Shown: positions 21,879 through 30,952 of the stretch, piece after piece
Layout: each line of letters starts with the position of its first letter
How positions within the stretch are numbered: position 1 is the stretch's first letter
From: Syntrophus sp. (in: bacteria)
GTDB taxonomy: Bacteria > Desulfobacterota > Syntrophorhabdia > Syntrophorhabdales > Syntrophorhabdaceae
DNA: 34,140 nt
Assembly (NCBI GenBank): GCA_013824645.1
Contig: PNOF01000023.1
Location: forward strand, 1 to 34,140
Direction: 5' to 3'
The notes under the pieces: model-generated
The model's input: only the letters and a program-made list of their open reading frames with translations
Told to the model about the DNA's origin: nothing
The model's database searches: none
Translations under genes and position numbers: made by a program

Positions 21879-23639
21879 TTACCCCTTCACTAGGATGGAT
21901 TCAATTTCTATACGGTATTTCTGGTATGCCTCCCCCTGGAACTGGCAATATTTCATCTGAAAAAATAGGTTTTGGAGATGTGTCATCCGCTGCCTTGCCT
22001 CCCTTTTGGTTTCAAAATTAAAGCGGTAGTGCACCATACGAATAAGTAATGTGAAATCGCTTATCTGTCTATCCCTGTCTGTCGCCCGGTCTACCGTATC
22101 ATAAGAGTCCTGCTGCAGACAAACGGTATCCACCATTTCTGCTTTCAGATAGGTTACAAGATCCTCAATGCCTATACCTTCTTCTCCAACAACGAGCATC
22201 ATCTGATGGATCTCATTTCCCTGAATGAATAAATTCTGGGCTTCTTCCACCCACGAAACCCATTCCGGGTGTCGTTCACCCAGAGACCCTCTCATCTGTT
22301 TCAAATAGAGACTCCATGAGATGAGGGGATCAATGGCGGGATAGCGTCTCTGGTCAGACCGGCTCCGGGAAAGACCATAAAATGCACCCACGACCTTGAG
22401 GGTGTTTTGAGTCACAGGCTCCTCAAAATTTCCTCCTGCCGGAGAGACGTTGCCAATAAGGGTCAGAGAACCTGTAGAATCATTGTAAAGCCTTACCATG
22501 CCTGCTCTCTCATAGAGAGCAGCAAGCCTGCTTTCAAGATAAGCCGGGAAAGCTTCTTCTCCCGGTATTTCCTCCATTCTGGCTGATGACTCCCGCAGGG
22601 CCTGCGCCCATCGCGAGGTGCTGTCTGCAAGGAGAAGGACTTTGAGTCCGATTTGGCGGTAATACTCGCCCAGGGTAACGCCGGTGTAGATAGATGCTTC
22701 CCTGGCCGCCACGGGCATGGAGGAGGTGTTGCAGATGATCACCGTACGATCCATAAGGGACTTGCCTGTTTGAGGATCTTCCAGTAAAGGCAGTTCCCTG
22801 ATCGTTTCCACTACCTCCCCTGCGCGCTCACCGCAGGCTACAATGATTACAATATCTGCCTCTGCGTATCGGGAAACGATCTGCTGCAGTACGGTTTTCC
22901 CGGCGCCAAAAGGTCCGGGGATACAGGCAGTTCCACCCTCAGCCAGGGGAAAGAAGATATCGATCAGGCGGCATTGGGTGAGCAACTGACGGTTGGGTAG
23001 CAATCTCTCTTTGTAGGCCTTGACAGGCAGTTTAACCGGCCATGGCTGAGCCATTGTTACGGGAACCTCCAGGCCTTCATGATTTTTCAGGGTAGCAATC
23101 CGGTCAGTGACGGTGTAGGAACCTTGCCCGATCAGATCCACTACCTCCCAGGTTCCCTGGAGAGCAAGGGGCACAATGATATGGTGTTTGAAAATGCCCT
23201 CAGGAACGCTTCCGAGATAATATCCGGCCTTCACGGTGTCTCCTGTCTTGACGGAAGGGGTGAATTCCCACCTCTTCTCCTGATTCAAAGAGCTGATATA
23301 TTGTCCCCTTCTGAGAAAATACCCTTGGTCATTGTCGAGTTCGCTCAGAGGGTTCTGAAGCCCATCGTAAATCTGCCCCAACATACCGGGCCCTAATGTG
23401 GCGGATAGCAGACTGCCGGCGAAATCAACCCTATCTCCCACCTTCAAACCGACGGTACTCTCAAAGACCTGCATGTCCACAAGCCTTCCCCGAATCCTGA
23501 TAACTTCAGATTTCAAAGGCACACGATTCCAAAGCACATAGGCCACTTCGTTCATCATGACCTCTTGAGCCTTGACGATCTCCACGGTGACCAACGGCCC
23601 ATTGACCGCAACAATCCGGCTATCCATCGTGCTTGTCAA
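21879..23639 (-). CDS. atpA: V-type ATPase subunit A (catalytic)
   Basis: 586 aa. The P-loop is GPFGAGKT (242-249, K248), with A in place of the more usual S. The bulge domain characteristic of V-type A subunits lies at ~110-185. Further motifs are [33 protein letters not shown] and [20 protein letters not shown] with the arginine-rich [20 protein letters not shown]. The start is a TTG at 23639, because GGAGG lies 5 nt before it while the in-frame ATG at 23627 is too far; it overlaps the DUF2764 gene by 20 bp. It hydrolyses or makes ATP. Confidence 0.95.
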   Translation of the reverse strand: MTSTMDSRIVAVNGPLVTVEIVKAQEVMMNEVAYVLWNRVPLKSEVIRIRGRLVDMQVFESTVGLKVGDRVDFAGSLLSATLGPGMLGQIYDGLQNPLSELDNDQGYFLRRGQYISSLNQEKRWEFTPSVKTGDTVKAGYYLGSVPEGIFKHHIIVPLALQGTWEVVDLIGQGSYTVTDRIATLKNHEGLEVPVTMAQPWPVKLPVKAYKERLLPNRQLLTQCRLIDIFFPLAEGGTACIPGPFGAGKTVLQQIVSRYAEADIVIIVACGERAGEVVETIRELPLLEDPQTGKSLMDRTVIICNTSSMPVAAREASIYTGVTLGEYYRQIGLKVLLLADSTSRWAQALRESSARMEEIPGEEAFPAYLESRLAALYERAGMVRLYNDSTGSLTLIGNVSPAGGNFEEPVTQNTLKVVGAFYGLSRSRSDQRRYPAIDPLISWSLYLKQMRGSLGERHPEWVSWVEEAQNLFIQGNEIHQMMLVVGEEGIGIEDLVTYLKAEMVDTVCLQQDSYDTVDRATDRDRQISDFTLLIRMVHYRFNFETKREARQRMTHLQNLFFQMKYCQFQGEAYQKYRIEIESILVKG

Positions 23640-24360
23640 ATGTTCCTCCCTTCATAATATCGTCAATCTTAAATGACAAATTCATCTTCTCCCATTTCTC
23701 GAAGATGCGGGCCTTTTCCATGGTAGCAAGTATCGCATCGACAGAAAACGGGTCGCCCCCCTCACAATGAAAGGCTTGCTTCAACCGTGCTTCATCGAGT
23801 AAACGCTCTGCCAGAAGAGGGTTTCTTTGATTCTTTAACTGGGCAATAATAGCTGAAAGATCATGGCCGCCGATATGAGGCAAAAGGGTATAATCCTCTG
23901 CCCCCCGGGCGCTTTCCTTGGCTCTGATCATGACGAGCCGGTTTCTCAAGCTGATGTCCCAGGAGATATAATCAATCAGAAACCGGCACTCCATCTCCTG
24001 GCCGAGGGAGTAGGCATACATATAATAACGCTCCCAGAGGGCATCGAAAAGATAAGCGCGCTGTACTCCCCTTTCCTTCTCGTCGAGGAAGGCCTGAACG
24101 AAAAGCGGGAGATTTTGTTTGTGTTCGATCTCTTCACGGGTAAGCGTCCCGCCTTCTATAAAAACATCGCGGTCTTGGTAGATGGTTTCAAAGTTGGATA
24201 CATCGATCGCCATGAGCAGCGCCTTTGTTAAGGGAATGTCCATGGGCTCCATATTTCGCAGGACGATGCCGGCAATGTCAGAAAAAGAGAGGTATAATTT
24301 GTCGCCAAGGGAAACCGGCATTGCGGGGAGTACGCTGGCTAAAAAATAGTACTTCCCCAT
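23620..24360 (-). CDS. DUF2764 family protein of the V-ATPase operon (probable subunit C substitute)
   Basis: 246 aa. It starts MGKYYFLASVLPAMPVSLGD, the N-terminal signature of the DUF2764 family, which is found only in V-type operons lacking subunit C (chlamydiae, spirochaetes, Bacteroides). The rest is mostly helical, with ERYYMYAYSLGQEMECRFLI and DISLRNRLVMIRAKESARGA segments resembling the all-helical layout of subunit C. It probably links the K ring to the central stalk. It lies between atpE and atpA, with a 6-nt gap to atpE and a 20-bp overlap with atpA. Confidence 0.88.
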   Translation of the reverse strand: MGKYYFLASVLPAMPVSLGDKLYLSFSDIAGIVLRNMEPMDIPLTKALLMAIDVSNFETIYQDRDVFIEGGTLTREEIEHKQNLPLFVQAFLDEKERGVQRAYLFDALWERYYMYAYSLGQEMECRFLIDYISWDISLRNRLVMIRAKESARGAEDYTLLPHIGGHDLSAIIAQLKNQRNPLLAERLLDEARLKQAFHCEGGDPFSVDAILATMEKARIFEKWEKMNLSFKIDDIMKGGTFDKHDG

Positions 24361-24366
24361 CTTTTT

Positions 24367-25002
24367 TCAACCCTCTTTTTCAGTAAAAAAATATTTTCGG
24401 AAGCGGGGAGCACAAAAGTCCGCAAAGGCCTCGACCAAACCTTCGCCAAAGTTAAAATGGGTTCCGGTCTCTTCAAAGCCGATCTTGAACCCAAAGGACA
24501 CCTTATCGGTGAAATTGACGTTGACGCTGTGGAGCCCCTTCTGGTGAAACTTTTTAATAAACCACACTCCCAACTCTTCCCTTTCTTCAGTTGGCAGCAG
24601 TAGCTCAATCTTGCTTTCTGCACCGCCAAGCTTGGTAAACTCCTGGATGACAATTTCGATGGTCTTCTTCAGAAATTCCCCATCCTTTAATGCCCCCCGA
24701 ATCTCCTCTTCGACCGTTTGATTTGCGATCGTCTCCTCCAACCGTTCCTGCAAGAGGAGAATAAAATCCCTGGCAGCAGTCCTCAGATCAACTTCCATCT
24801 GTTTAAAGACCTGTTCTGCCTCCTGTCGCGCCATATCTTTCGCATTCAAAGCCTCTCTTTCGGCATCCGCAATAATCTTCTTGGCTTTAATCTGAGCCTC
24901 TCGAAGGATTTGTTCAGATTCTGACTTTGCCGGAGCGAGTACTCTTTCAGTCAGTTCGTTTGTAATGTCACCCAGTGTTTTTGTCAAGGTTAGTTCTTTC
25001 AT
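24367..25002 (-). CDS. atpE: V-type ATPase subunit E (peripheral stalk)
   Basis: 211 aa. The long N-terminal helix (~10-95: ERVLAPAKSESEQILREAQI, then KAKKIIADAEREALNAKDMA) is the peripheral-stalk coiled coil, normally paired with subunit G, which is not encoded here. The globular C-terminal domain binds the head. First gene of the operon. A promoter lies 63-90 bp upstream and two 50-bp imperfect direct repeats lie further up. Confidence 0.88.
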   Translation of the reverse strand: MKELTLTKTLGDITNELTERVLAPAKSESEQILREAQIKAKKIIADAEREALNAKDMARQEAEQVFKQMEVDLRTAARDFILLLQERLEETIANQTVEEEIRGALKDGEFLKKTIEIVIQEFTKLGGAESKIELLLPTEEREELGVWFIKKFHQKGLHSVNVNFTDKVSFGFKIGFEETGTHFNFGEGLVEAFADFCAPRFRKYFFTEKEG

Positions 25003-25064
25003 TTCCCATCCCTTATTTTTGTAGAAAGATGAAAATAGCGTTTGCGTTCATAGAAGTGCTTTAT

Positions 25065-25092
25065 CCTATATTAAATATTTGAGAGCTGTCAA
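25065..25092 (-). promoter_or_regulatory. Promoter of the V-ATPase operon
   Basis: TTGACA (25092-25087) and TATAGG (25070-25065) lie 16 bp apart on the minus strand, 63 bp upstream of atpE. The -10 is imperfect; TAGGAT two bases downstream is an alternative. Confidence 0.55.
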
Positions 25093-25122
25093 GGGTAATA
25101 TCGGGTAAAGTCAGGTTATTAT

Positions 25123-25235
25123 ACCCGGCTTCTCATACTTTTCGAAGTAAAATATCAGGGATTCCCCGATTAAACCATTACTTACCCCGGCTTCTCATAT
25201 CTTTCGATACGTAAAATCCGGGAAACCCTGATTGG
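25123..25235. repeat. Two ~50-bp imperfect direct repeats upstream of the V-ATPase promoter
   Basis: Copies begin at 25123 and 25185 (period 62 bp) and share CCCGGCTTCTCATA exactly, then similar TTTCGA, GTAAAAT, GGGA and CCGATT/CTGATT blocks. They lie just upstream of the operon promoter in a 457-bp gene-free gap and may be protein-binding repeats or a small duplication. Confidence 0.55.
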
Positions 25236-25406
25236 ACTTCCCCCGTGCTATTTGTAAACTATAAGGAGTAGGAAAAATCATATGTTGCAGTGTCTAATGT
25301 TTACAAGATTGTCTTCTGTCTTCATTCAATCTAACGATTCCCCGTAGCTTGCTGCGGGGAGGTTCATTTACGGCATAGATTTAAAGAGAGTATAAAAGGA
25401 TTGTTG

Positions 25407-25430
25407 AAGGGGTGCTCTCGGGCACCCCTT
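25407..25430 (-). terminator. Hairpin after the PEP carboxykinase gene
   Basis: AAGGGGTGC and GCACCCCTT form a 9-bp stem with a 6-nt loop, 30 bp past the stop codon. The U-tract on the minus strand is poor (CAACAATCCTTTT), so termination may be partial; the stem may also work for the opposite strand. Confidence 0.6.
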
Positions 25431-25459
25431 AATTATCATAAACGTAATATTTAAGTCTG

Positions 25460-27226
25460 CTATTTAAAGTTTTCCTTCAGTTCAGCAAGGTGTTTTAAGA
25501 GTTCCTTCGGCAGTCTCTCACCGAATTGCCCGTAGAACTCCTCAATGCCGGCAATCTCTTTTTTCCATTCCTCGGGCTTGATTTCGAGGAGTTTTTCCAT
25601 GGTATCTCTGCTGATATCGAGGCCGTCAAGCATAAGATCGGAGATATTGGGCATGAGCCCCACTGGCGTTTCTTTTGCTGATACGCTTCCTTTAATCCTG
25701 TCAAGCATCCATTTAATGATCCGTGAATTGTCACTAAACCCCGGCCAGGCAAAATTGCCCTGGGCGTCCTTCTTGAACCAGTTGACGAAGAATATTCTGG
25801 GAGGATTCTTGAGCTTCAGCCCGTGGAGCCAGTGGCCGAAATAATCAGCCATGTTGTATCCGCAGAAAGGAAGCATGGCCATGGGGTCCCGCCGGACTAC
25901 GCCGACCGCTCCTGCCGCCGCCGTTGTTGTTTCCGAACCGAGCGATGACGCCTTGAAGACGCCGTGTTCCCAGCTGAAACTTTCACAGACGAGAGGCACA
26001 GTATCAGACCGTCTGCCGCCGAAGATAATGCCCGATATGGGCACCCCTTGGGGGTTATCGAACTCTTTTGAAAGAGTGGGACAATTATAGGCCCCGACGG
26101 TGAAGCGGGCATTCGGGTGAGCTGCGACTTTACCGCTTGCAGGATCGTACATGTTTCCCTGCCAGTCCAGCATGTTTTTGGGCGGTTCTTTGCTAAGTCC
26201 TTCCCACCAGGGAGAATTGGTATCAAGGTCAAGGCCGGTATTCGTAAAAAGGGTAGGATAGACTTTTCCGGCCCTCAGGGTTCGCATCATGTTGTAATTC
26301 GTTTTGTCCGATGTTCCCGGGGCCACGCCGAAAAAGCCGTTTTCCGGGTTTATGGCGTAGAGCCTGCCATCGGCCCCCACGTTGATCCAGGCGATGTCGT
26401 CTCCCAGGGTCGTCACTTTGTAGCCTTCCATGACGGGGTCGATCATGGCAAGGTTTGTCTTGCCGCAGGCCGAGGGGAATGCACCGAGCATATAGGTTAT
26501 CCTGCCTTCCTTGTCTTCGATACCCATAATAATCATGTGCTCTGCCAGCCAGCCTTCCTTAAAGCCCTGGTTGGAAGCTATTCTCAGTGAGAAACATTTC
26601 TTGCCGAGAAGAGCGTTTCCTCCGTAACCGGAGCCGATGCTCATGACGAGGTCTTCCTGGGGAAAGTGCATAATGTAGCGTCTTTCGGGGTCAAGGTCGC
26701 CGATGGAGTGGAGACCTCTGACGAATTTTTCAGATGAGCCTATCCGTTCGAGAGTCTTTTTGCCTACCCTTGTCATGATACACATGCTGACGACAACATA
26801 AATGGAATCAGTAATCTGAATGCAGGGTTTCGCGTAGGGAGAATCTGGGTGTCCCATCATGTAGGGGATTACATAGAGCGTGCGCCCTTTCATACAGCCG
26901 TCAAAGAGTTTGGAAACCATGGTTTTGGCTTCATTGGGCTCCATCCAGTTATTGTTTGGCCCAGCATCTTCCTTGTTGGGATGACAGACAAAGGTTAAAT
27001 GTTCTGTCCGTGACACATCGGTGGGGTGGCTCCGATGGTAATATGAATTGGCATAGACCTGGGGGTTCAGCTCCCGGAAGGTCTGATTGCCGCCTGTTTT
27101 TTCCTCTTTGATGCCGATATCAATAAGACGGCGGATCTCGTCTTCAGTACCCTGGACCCAGTGTATCTTGTCCGGCTTTGTCAAAGCCGCCTGTTCTTCT
27201 ACCCATCTTTCAATCGCATTCGCCAT
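25460..27226 (-). CDS. pckG: Phosphoenolpyruvate carboxykinase (GTP)
   Basis: 588 aa, normal for the GTP-dependent family. Motifs: RTEHLTFVCHPNKEDAGPNN, MSIGSGYGGNALLGKKCFSL, P-loop-like kinase motif GAFPSACGKTNLAMI (248-262), DDIAWINVGADGRLYAINPE, NCPTLSKEFDNPQGVPISGI, GGRRSDTVPLVCE (substrate arginine) and WFKKDAQGNFAWPGFSDNSR (guanine-binding end). It interconverts oxaloacetate plus GTP with PEP, CO2 and GDP, at the start of gluconeogenesis. With the aldolase nearby it points to growth on organic acids. AAGGAGG precedes the ATG. Monocistronic. Confidence 0.96.
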   Translation of the reverse strand: MANAIERWVEEQAALTKPDKIHWVQGTEDEIRRLIDIGIKEEKTGGNQTFRELNPQVYANSYYHRSHPTDVSRTEHLTFVCHPNKEDAGPNNNWMEPNEAKTMVSKLFDGCMKGRTLYVIPYMMGHPDSPYAKPCIQITDSIYVVVSMCIMTRVGKKTLERIGSSEKFVRGLHSIGDLDPERRYIMHFPQEDLVMSIGSGYGGNALLGKKCFSLRIASNQGFKEGWLAEHMIIMGIEDKEGRITYMLGAFPSACGKTNLAMIDPVMEGYKVTTLGDDIAWINVGADGRLYAINPENGFFGVAPGTSDKTNYNMMRTLRAGKVYPTLFTNTGLDLDTNSPWWEGLSKEPPKNMLDWQGNMYDPASGKVAAHPNARFTVGAYNCPTLSKEFDNPQGVPISGIIFGGRRSDTVPLVCESFSWEHGVFKASSLGSETTTAAAGAVGVVRRDPMAMLPFCGYNMADYFGHWLHGLKLKNPPRIFFVNWFKKDAQGNFAWPGFSDNSRIIKWMLDRIKGSVSAKETPVGLMPNISDLMLDGLDISRDTMEKLLEIKPEEWKKEIAGIEEFYGQFGERLPKELLKHLAELKENFK

Positions 27227-27524
27227 GGTATATCCTCCTTATTGCCTTATATCGGGGATTTTTTCAATCTTTATGGTTGCCTGTTATGAGATTGCCGTTT
27301 TGAACATCCCGGTCTTGAGGCCGCATGTTGAACAATATACCGGATTTCGCGCTTAAAGTATAGTGGGAATTGGGGCAAGCGTCTCCCCTCCTTTTCTGTT
27401 TATGTGTAGGTAAAATTCCTATCCCTCTCAACCCTTTCCTTAATCTGGGAAAGCTGGTCACACTAATCTCATTTCCTTTTATTTCTACGAACTATTTGGT
27501 ACAATGGAAAAATAAAGGGGAATA

Positions 27525-28175
27525 ATGAAGAAGCTAATAGTTCTTTTCGTCTGCCTTACGATATTTGGGTGTGCAACCACGAAACAGCAACCGCTTTATT
27601 CTCCCACAAACTTTCAAAGTAAAACAGCCGCCGTTGCATACGGCATGATAGACATAACACAACCCATAAAAAGCTACAGATACATAATAACAGACGGCAA
27701 AGTTCCTAACGCATGGATAATACCCGCAAGCCGGACAGTTTATATCACCGCACCACTCTTGGATTTACTTACAGCCGCTGAAGTGGCCGCGGTACTTCTT
27801 CACGAAAATGCTCATATCATTCTGAACCACTCAAGAAAGAGGGCTACCGCATCCGTCGTTACAACCGCTGCGTTTGTCGTAGGGAATGTATTTGTTCCCG
27901 GTGTAGGATTGATAAACCATTTAGCTAATCCGTTAGTGACTAATTCTTTCAGTCGTCCTCAAGAAATGGATGCAGACAAAATGGCAATGGAACTGGCGAG
28001 ATCGTCCGGTATCGACCCGCAAGTATACATCAGCGCATTGGAGAAATTAAGGAATCACCCAAGCGCAAAAGACAATGCGGGTGGGGGCTTATTCGATTCT
28101 CACCCGAACCTTGAATACAGGATAGAACAGGCGAAGAAGGAGATAGATAAAACGGCGAATGAAAATCTTCCATAG
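27525..28175 (+). CDS. M48 family metallopeptidase lipoprotein
   Basis: 216 aa. The signal ends in a lipobox, IFGC with C16 as lipidated cysteine. The sequence then has ITDGKVPNAWIIPASRTVYI and AAEVAAVLLHENAHIILNHS with the zinc motif HENAH (93-97), a hydrophobic stretch (VVTTAAFVVGNVFVPGVGLI), and RPQEMDADKMAMELA providing the third ligand glutamate. This is the layout of small M48 (LoiP/YcaL/BepA-like) envelope proteases that degrade misfolded outer-membrane proteins. No TPR domain follows. A TACAAT box lies 24 bp before the start codon. Confidence 0.88.
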   Translation: MKKLIVLFVCLTIFGCATTKQQPLYSPTNFQSKTAAVAYGMIDITQPIKSYRYIITDGKVPNAWIIPASRTVYITAPLLDLLTAAEVAAVLLHENAHIILNHSRKRATASVVTTAAFVVGNVFVPGVGLINHLANPLVTNSFSRPQEMDADKMAMELARSSGIDPQVYISALEKLRNHPSAKDNAGGGLFDSHPNLEYRIEQAKKEIDKTANENLP

Positions 28176-28247
28176 CAAAAGGAAGGAACCTTTCAAAGAA
28201 ATAAAAATCTGTGCTTATTGGTTTGAAAAGGGGAAGGGGAAAGAATA

Positions 28248-28670
28248 ATGGAAAAAGATAGTAGATCACTGATATATAAGGGACAGGGAAGACCACGTGG
28301 AATTTCACCGGATATGAAGAAAGAAATAATATTTGATTTTAGCAATGTTCAGCGCATATGTAATGCAATTTCTGAAACAAGAAGCTGGGGCGATATTGCT
28401 GGTAGAAATGATCTGATCCGCTCAAGTTTTCCTGATGTGGGCACAAAAATTATTACCGAAAACATCATTACCAATGCTAATCAGTTACGCAATCTTGTCC
28501 TGTCAGAAAGATGCGGTTGTTCTGCGCTTAATGTCGAAGATTTTGTCAGGGCCGAATATAGTATTTTCGAATATCTCACCAAATACCCCGATGTTGAATC
28601 TATAGATGAAGATCGACAAAGAATTATAATTACCCTCAAACACGGAAAACGAACCATTATCAATAAATAA
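28248..28670 (+). CDS. Hypothetical protein
   Basis: 140 aa; GGGGAAAG precedes the ATG. The N-terminus is basic (LIYKGQGRPRGISPDMKKEI), followed by helical segments (VQRICNAISETRSWGDIAGR, NQLRNLVLSERCGCSALNVE) and a C-terminal beta-like RIIITLKHGKRTIINK. There are no membrane segments or known motifs. It lies 72 bp after the M48 gene on the same strand and may be cotranscribed. Not recognised. Confidence 0.55.
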   Translation: MEKDSRSLIYKGQGRPRGISPDMKKEIIFDFSNVQRICNAISETRSWGDIAGRNDLIRSSFPDVGTKIITENIITNANQLRNLVLSERCGCSALNVEDFVRAEYSIFEYLTKYPDVESIDEDRQRIIITLKHGKRTIINK

Positions 28671-28906
28671 TTCCCATAATTTACTGAAAAGATTCATTAA
28701 TTTCTGCAACAAGATAAAGGTCTTTATGCCATATCCTTGTGTAAGGGAAAATTAGTTTTCCTTCTTGAAATATGTTTTTGCTATATCCTTTCGATGTGCA
28801 ATGTTGCAAATGGCATTCAATAATTTGAGAAATTGTTTTTCTTGTGTTATTCATATTCCATGCTGAAAAGCAAATTCCTGTCAGTTTTATGAAAGGAGCT
28901 GATATT

Positions 28907-29836
28907 ATGCCACTCGTTACCTCGAAAGAAATGTTTAAAAAGGCATACGAAGGCGGATATGCCATCGGCGCTTTCAACGTCAACAACATGGAGATCATCC
29001 AGGGAATCACAGAAGCCGCACAAGAAGTGAATGCACCCCTTATACTTCAGGTTTCAGCAGGCGCTAGAAAATACGCTAAGCATGTTTACCTGATGAAATT
29101 GATTGAAGCAGCCTTAGAAGATACGGGGCTTCCCATTTGTGTCCACCTGGATCATGGTGATACTTTTGAAGTTTGTAAATCATGCATTGATGGTGGATTT
29201 ACCTCTGTTATGATTGATGGTTCACACCATTCCTTCGAAGAAAACATCAAGCTTACAAAACAGGTTGTTGAATACGCACATTCTAAAGGGGTTACTGTTG
29301 AGGGAGAGCTTGGAAAACTTGCCGGTATCGAAGATGCAGTAAATGTTTCAGCTGAAGATGCTTCATATACTAAGCCTGAACAGGTTGAAGAATTTGTATC
29401 CAGGACTGGCGTCGATTCACTTGCAATTGCGATTGGAACAAGCCATGGTGCTTTTAAATTTAAGGGAGACGCACAGCTTAGATTTGATATTTTGGAAGAA
29501 GTTCAAAAAAGACTTCCCGGATTCCCCATTGTCCTTCATGGTGCATCCTCGGTCCTGCCGGAATATGTTGATATGATTAACGCATTTGGTGGAAAAATGC
29601 CCGGAGCTAAAGGTGTACCGGCAGAAATGCTCAGGAAAGCGGCTGCAATGTCTGTATGCAAAATCAATATTGATTCCGACTTAAGACTTGCGTTAACTGC
29701 TTCAATCAGAAAGTATTTTGCAGAACATCCGGATCATTTTGACCCAAGACAGTATTTGTCACCCGCTCGAGCGGCAATCAAGGAAGTTGTTAAGGACAAG
29801 TTAATTAATGTGCTTGGTTGTGCAGGAAAAGCTTAA
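28907..29836 (+). CDS. fba: Class II fructose-bisphosphate aldolase
   Basis: 309 aa from ATG at 28907, with AAAGGAG upstream; earlier in-frame codons lie in the leader and are not protein-like. Motifs: MPLVTSKEMFKKAYEGGYAI, GAFNVNN, VHLDHGDTFEVC (79-90, with D82 catalytic and H83 a zinc ligand), SVMIDGSHHSFEENI, TVEGELGKLAGIED, AIAIGTSHGAFKF, IVLHGASSV and KINIDSDLRLA. It cleaves fructose 1,6-bisphosphate to two triose phosphates, or makes it in gluconeogenesis. The close match to clostridial-type class II aldolases and its AT-richer codon use suggest acquisition from a Firmicute. Confidence 0.95.
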   Translation: MPLVTSKEMFKKAYEGGYAIGAFNVNNMEIIQGITEAAQEVNAPLILQVSAGARKYAKHVYLMKLIEAALEDTGLPICVHLDHGDTFEVCKSCIDGGFTSVMIDGSHHSFEENIKLTKQVVEYAHSKGVTVEGELGKLAGIEDAVNVSAEDASYTKPEQVEEFVSRTGVDSLAIAIGTSHGAFKFKGDAQLRFDILEEVQKRLPGFPIVLHGASSVLPEYVDMINAFGGKMPGAKGVPAEMLRKAAAMSVCKINIDSDLRLALTASIRKYFAEHPDHFDPRQYLSPARAAIKEVVKDKLINVLGCAGKA

Positions 29837-30000
29837 AAGTAAAATAGTAATAAAGAGATCCTTCACCGCCGTGTAATATCTTTAACTGTGCCTGTCCTCA
29901 GAGGCAAACCTACTGCCGTAAACCGAGGCCGGCGCGAGATGTCCAACGCGCTGTGAGGACAAAAGGAACAGAAAAAGGTAAAAAAACAGGAGCGTCTGTT

Positions 30001-30825
30001 ATGGAATTGCTGGTCGTAGATGAGACAAAATGCAAAAAAGATAAGATTTGTGTGAACGAGTGTCCATTCGGCATTTTGGAGATGAATAAGACAAAGGGCT
30101 ATCCGCAGCTTATTCCAGGCGGGGAGATGATCTGCAACGCTTGCGGCCACTGTGTCGCCGTCTGCCCCCATGATGCGCTGAACCATAGATATGTCCCGAT
30201 AGAAGAATCTCCAACCATCGAAAAAGGTCTTGCAATCACCGAAGCGCAGGCAGTCCAGTTTCTCCGCTCCAGACGATCCATCAGGCGATTTGAAGACAAA
30301 CCTGTTGAAAAGGAAAAGATTCAACAGCTTATAGAGATTGCCCGTTACGCTCCGACTGCGAGGAATGCTCAGCTTTTGGAATGGGTAGTTCTCACCGATA
30401 AGGCCCAACTCAGGGCGCTGGCCAAATTGGCCGTAGACTGGGTCCGTGACGATCTTAAAAAGGACCCGGAGCATCCTCGTGCCCCCTATTTTCCACTCAT
30501 CGTAGCTGCCTGGGATGCCGGGAATGATATGATATTGAGAGACGCGCCTGCGCTCATAATTACCTCTGCTCCCAAAGAGTCCGGGTTTGGTATGGTTGAC
30601 TTGTCCCTTGCTCTCTCCTATCTGGAACTGATGGCTCCTATGCTGGGTCTCGGTACCTGTTGGGCCGGACTTCTTGAAGGAGCGCTTCTGAATTGGCCGC
30701 CAGCCCGAGAAGCGCTGGGACTTTCAGATGACCGCCCGTACCACTATCCCATGATGTTAGGCTACCCGGTCCCCCATTACCTCCGGCTACCACAACGAAG
30801 GCGGCCGAAAATCACCTGGCGATAG
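30001..30825 (+). CDS. Ferredoxin-nitroreductase fusion
   Basis: 274 aa from ATG at 30001, preceded by GGAG. Residues 1-65 form a two-[4Fe-4S] ferredoxin domain: C11, C17 and C21-P in the first cluster motif (spacing unusual, C-x5-C-x3-CP) and C45, C48, C51, C55-P in the second. Residues ~85-274 form an FMN-binding nitroreductase domain with SRRSIRRFEDKPVEKEKIQQ and YAPTARNAQLLEWVV, and GLGTCWAGLL. Such fusions are common in anaerobes, where ferredoxin electrons reduce an unknown substrate through FMN. Alone between two gaps. Physiological substrate unknown. Confidence 0.9.
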   Translation: MELLVVDETKCKKDKICVNECPFGILEMNKTKGYPQLIPGGEMICNACGHCVAVCPHDALNHRYVPIEESPTIEKGLAITEAQAVQFLRSRRSIRRFEDKPVEKEKIQQLIEIARYAPTARNAQLLEWVVLTDKAQLRALAKLAVDWVRDDLKKDPEHPRAPYFPLIVAAWDAGNDMILRDAPALIITSAPKESGFGMVDLSLALSYLELMAPMLGLGTCWAGLLEGALLNWPPAREALGLSDDRPYHYPMMLGYPVPHYLRLPQRRRPKITWR

Positions 30826-30952
30826 GGCCAATTGAACCTCCCCGTAGCCGTTTCTGTGACTTCTTGGAGGTTACGTCGAGCGCGGTTGAGTAAACATTGG
30901 AAAGTTATTCACTTAACGGGGTTTCAAATCCAATGGAACACTAAGGGGATTT

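Noticed and set aside
26117..26590. 157-codon plus frame antisense to PEP carboxykinase
   Set aside because: Antisense shadow across the kinase motif region.
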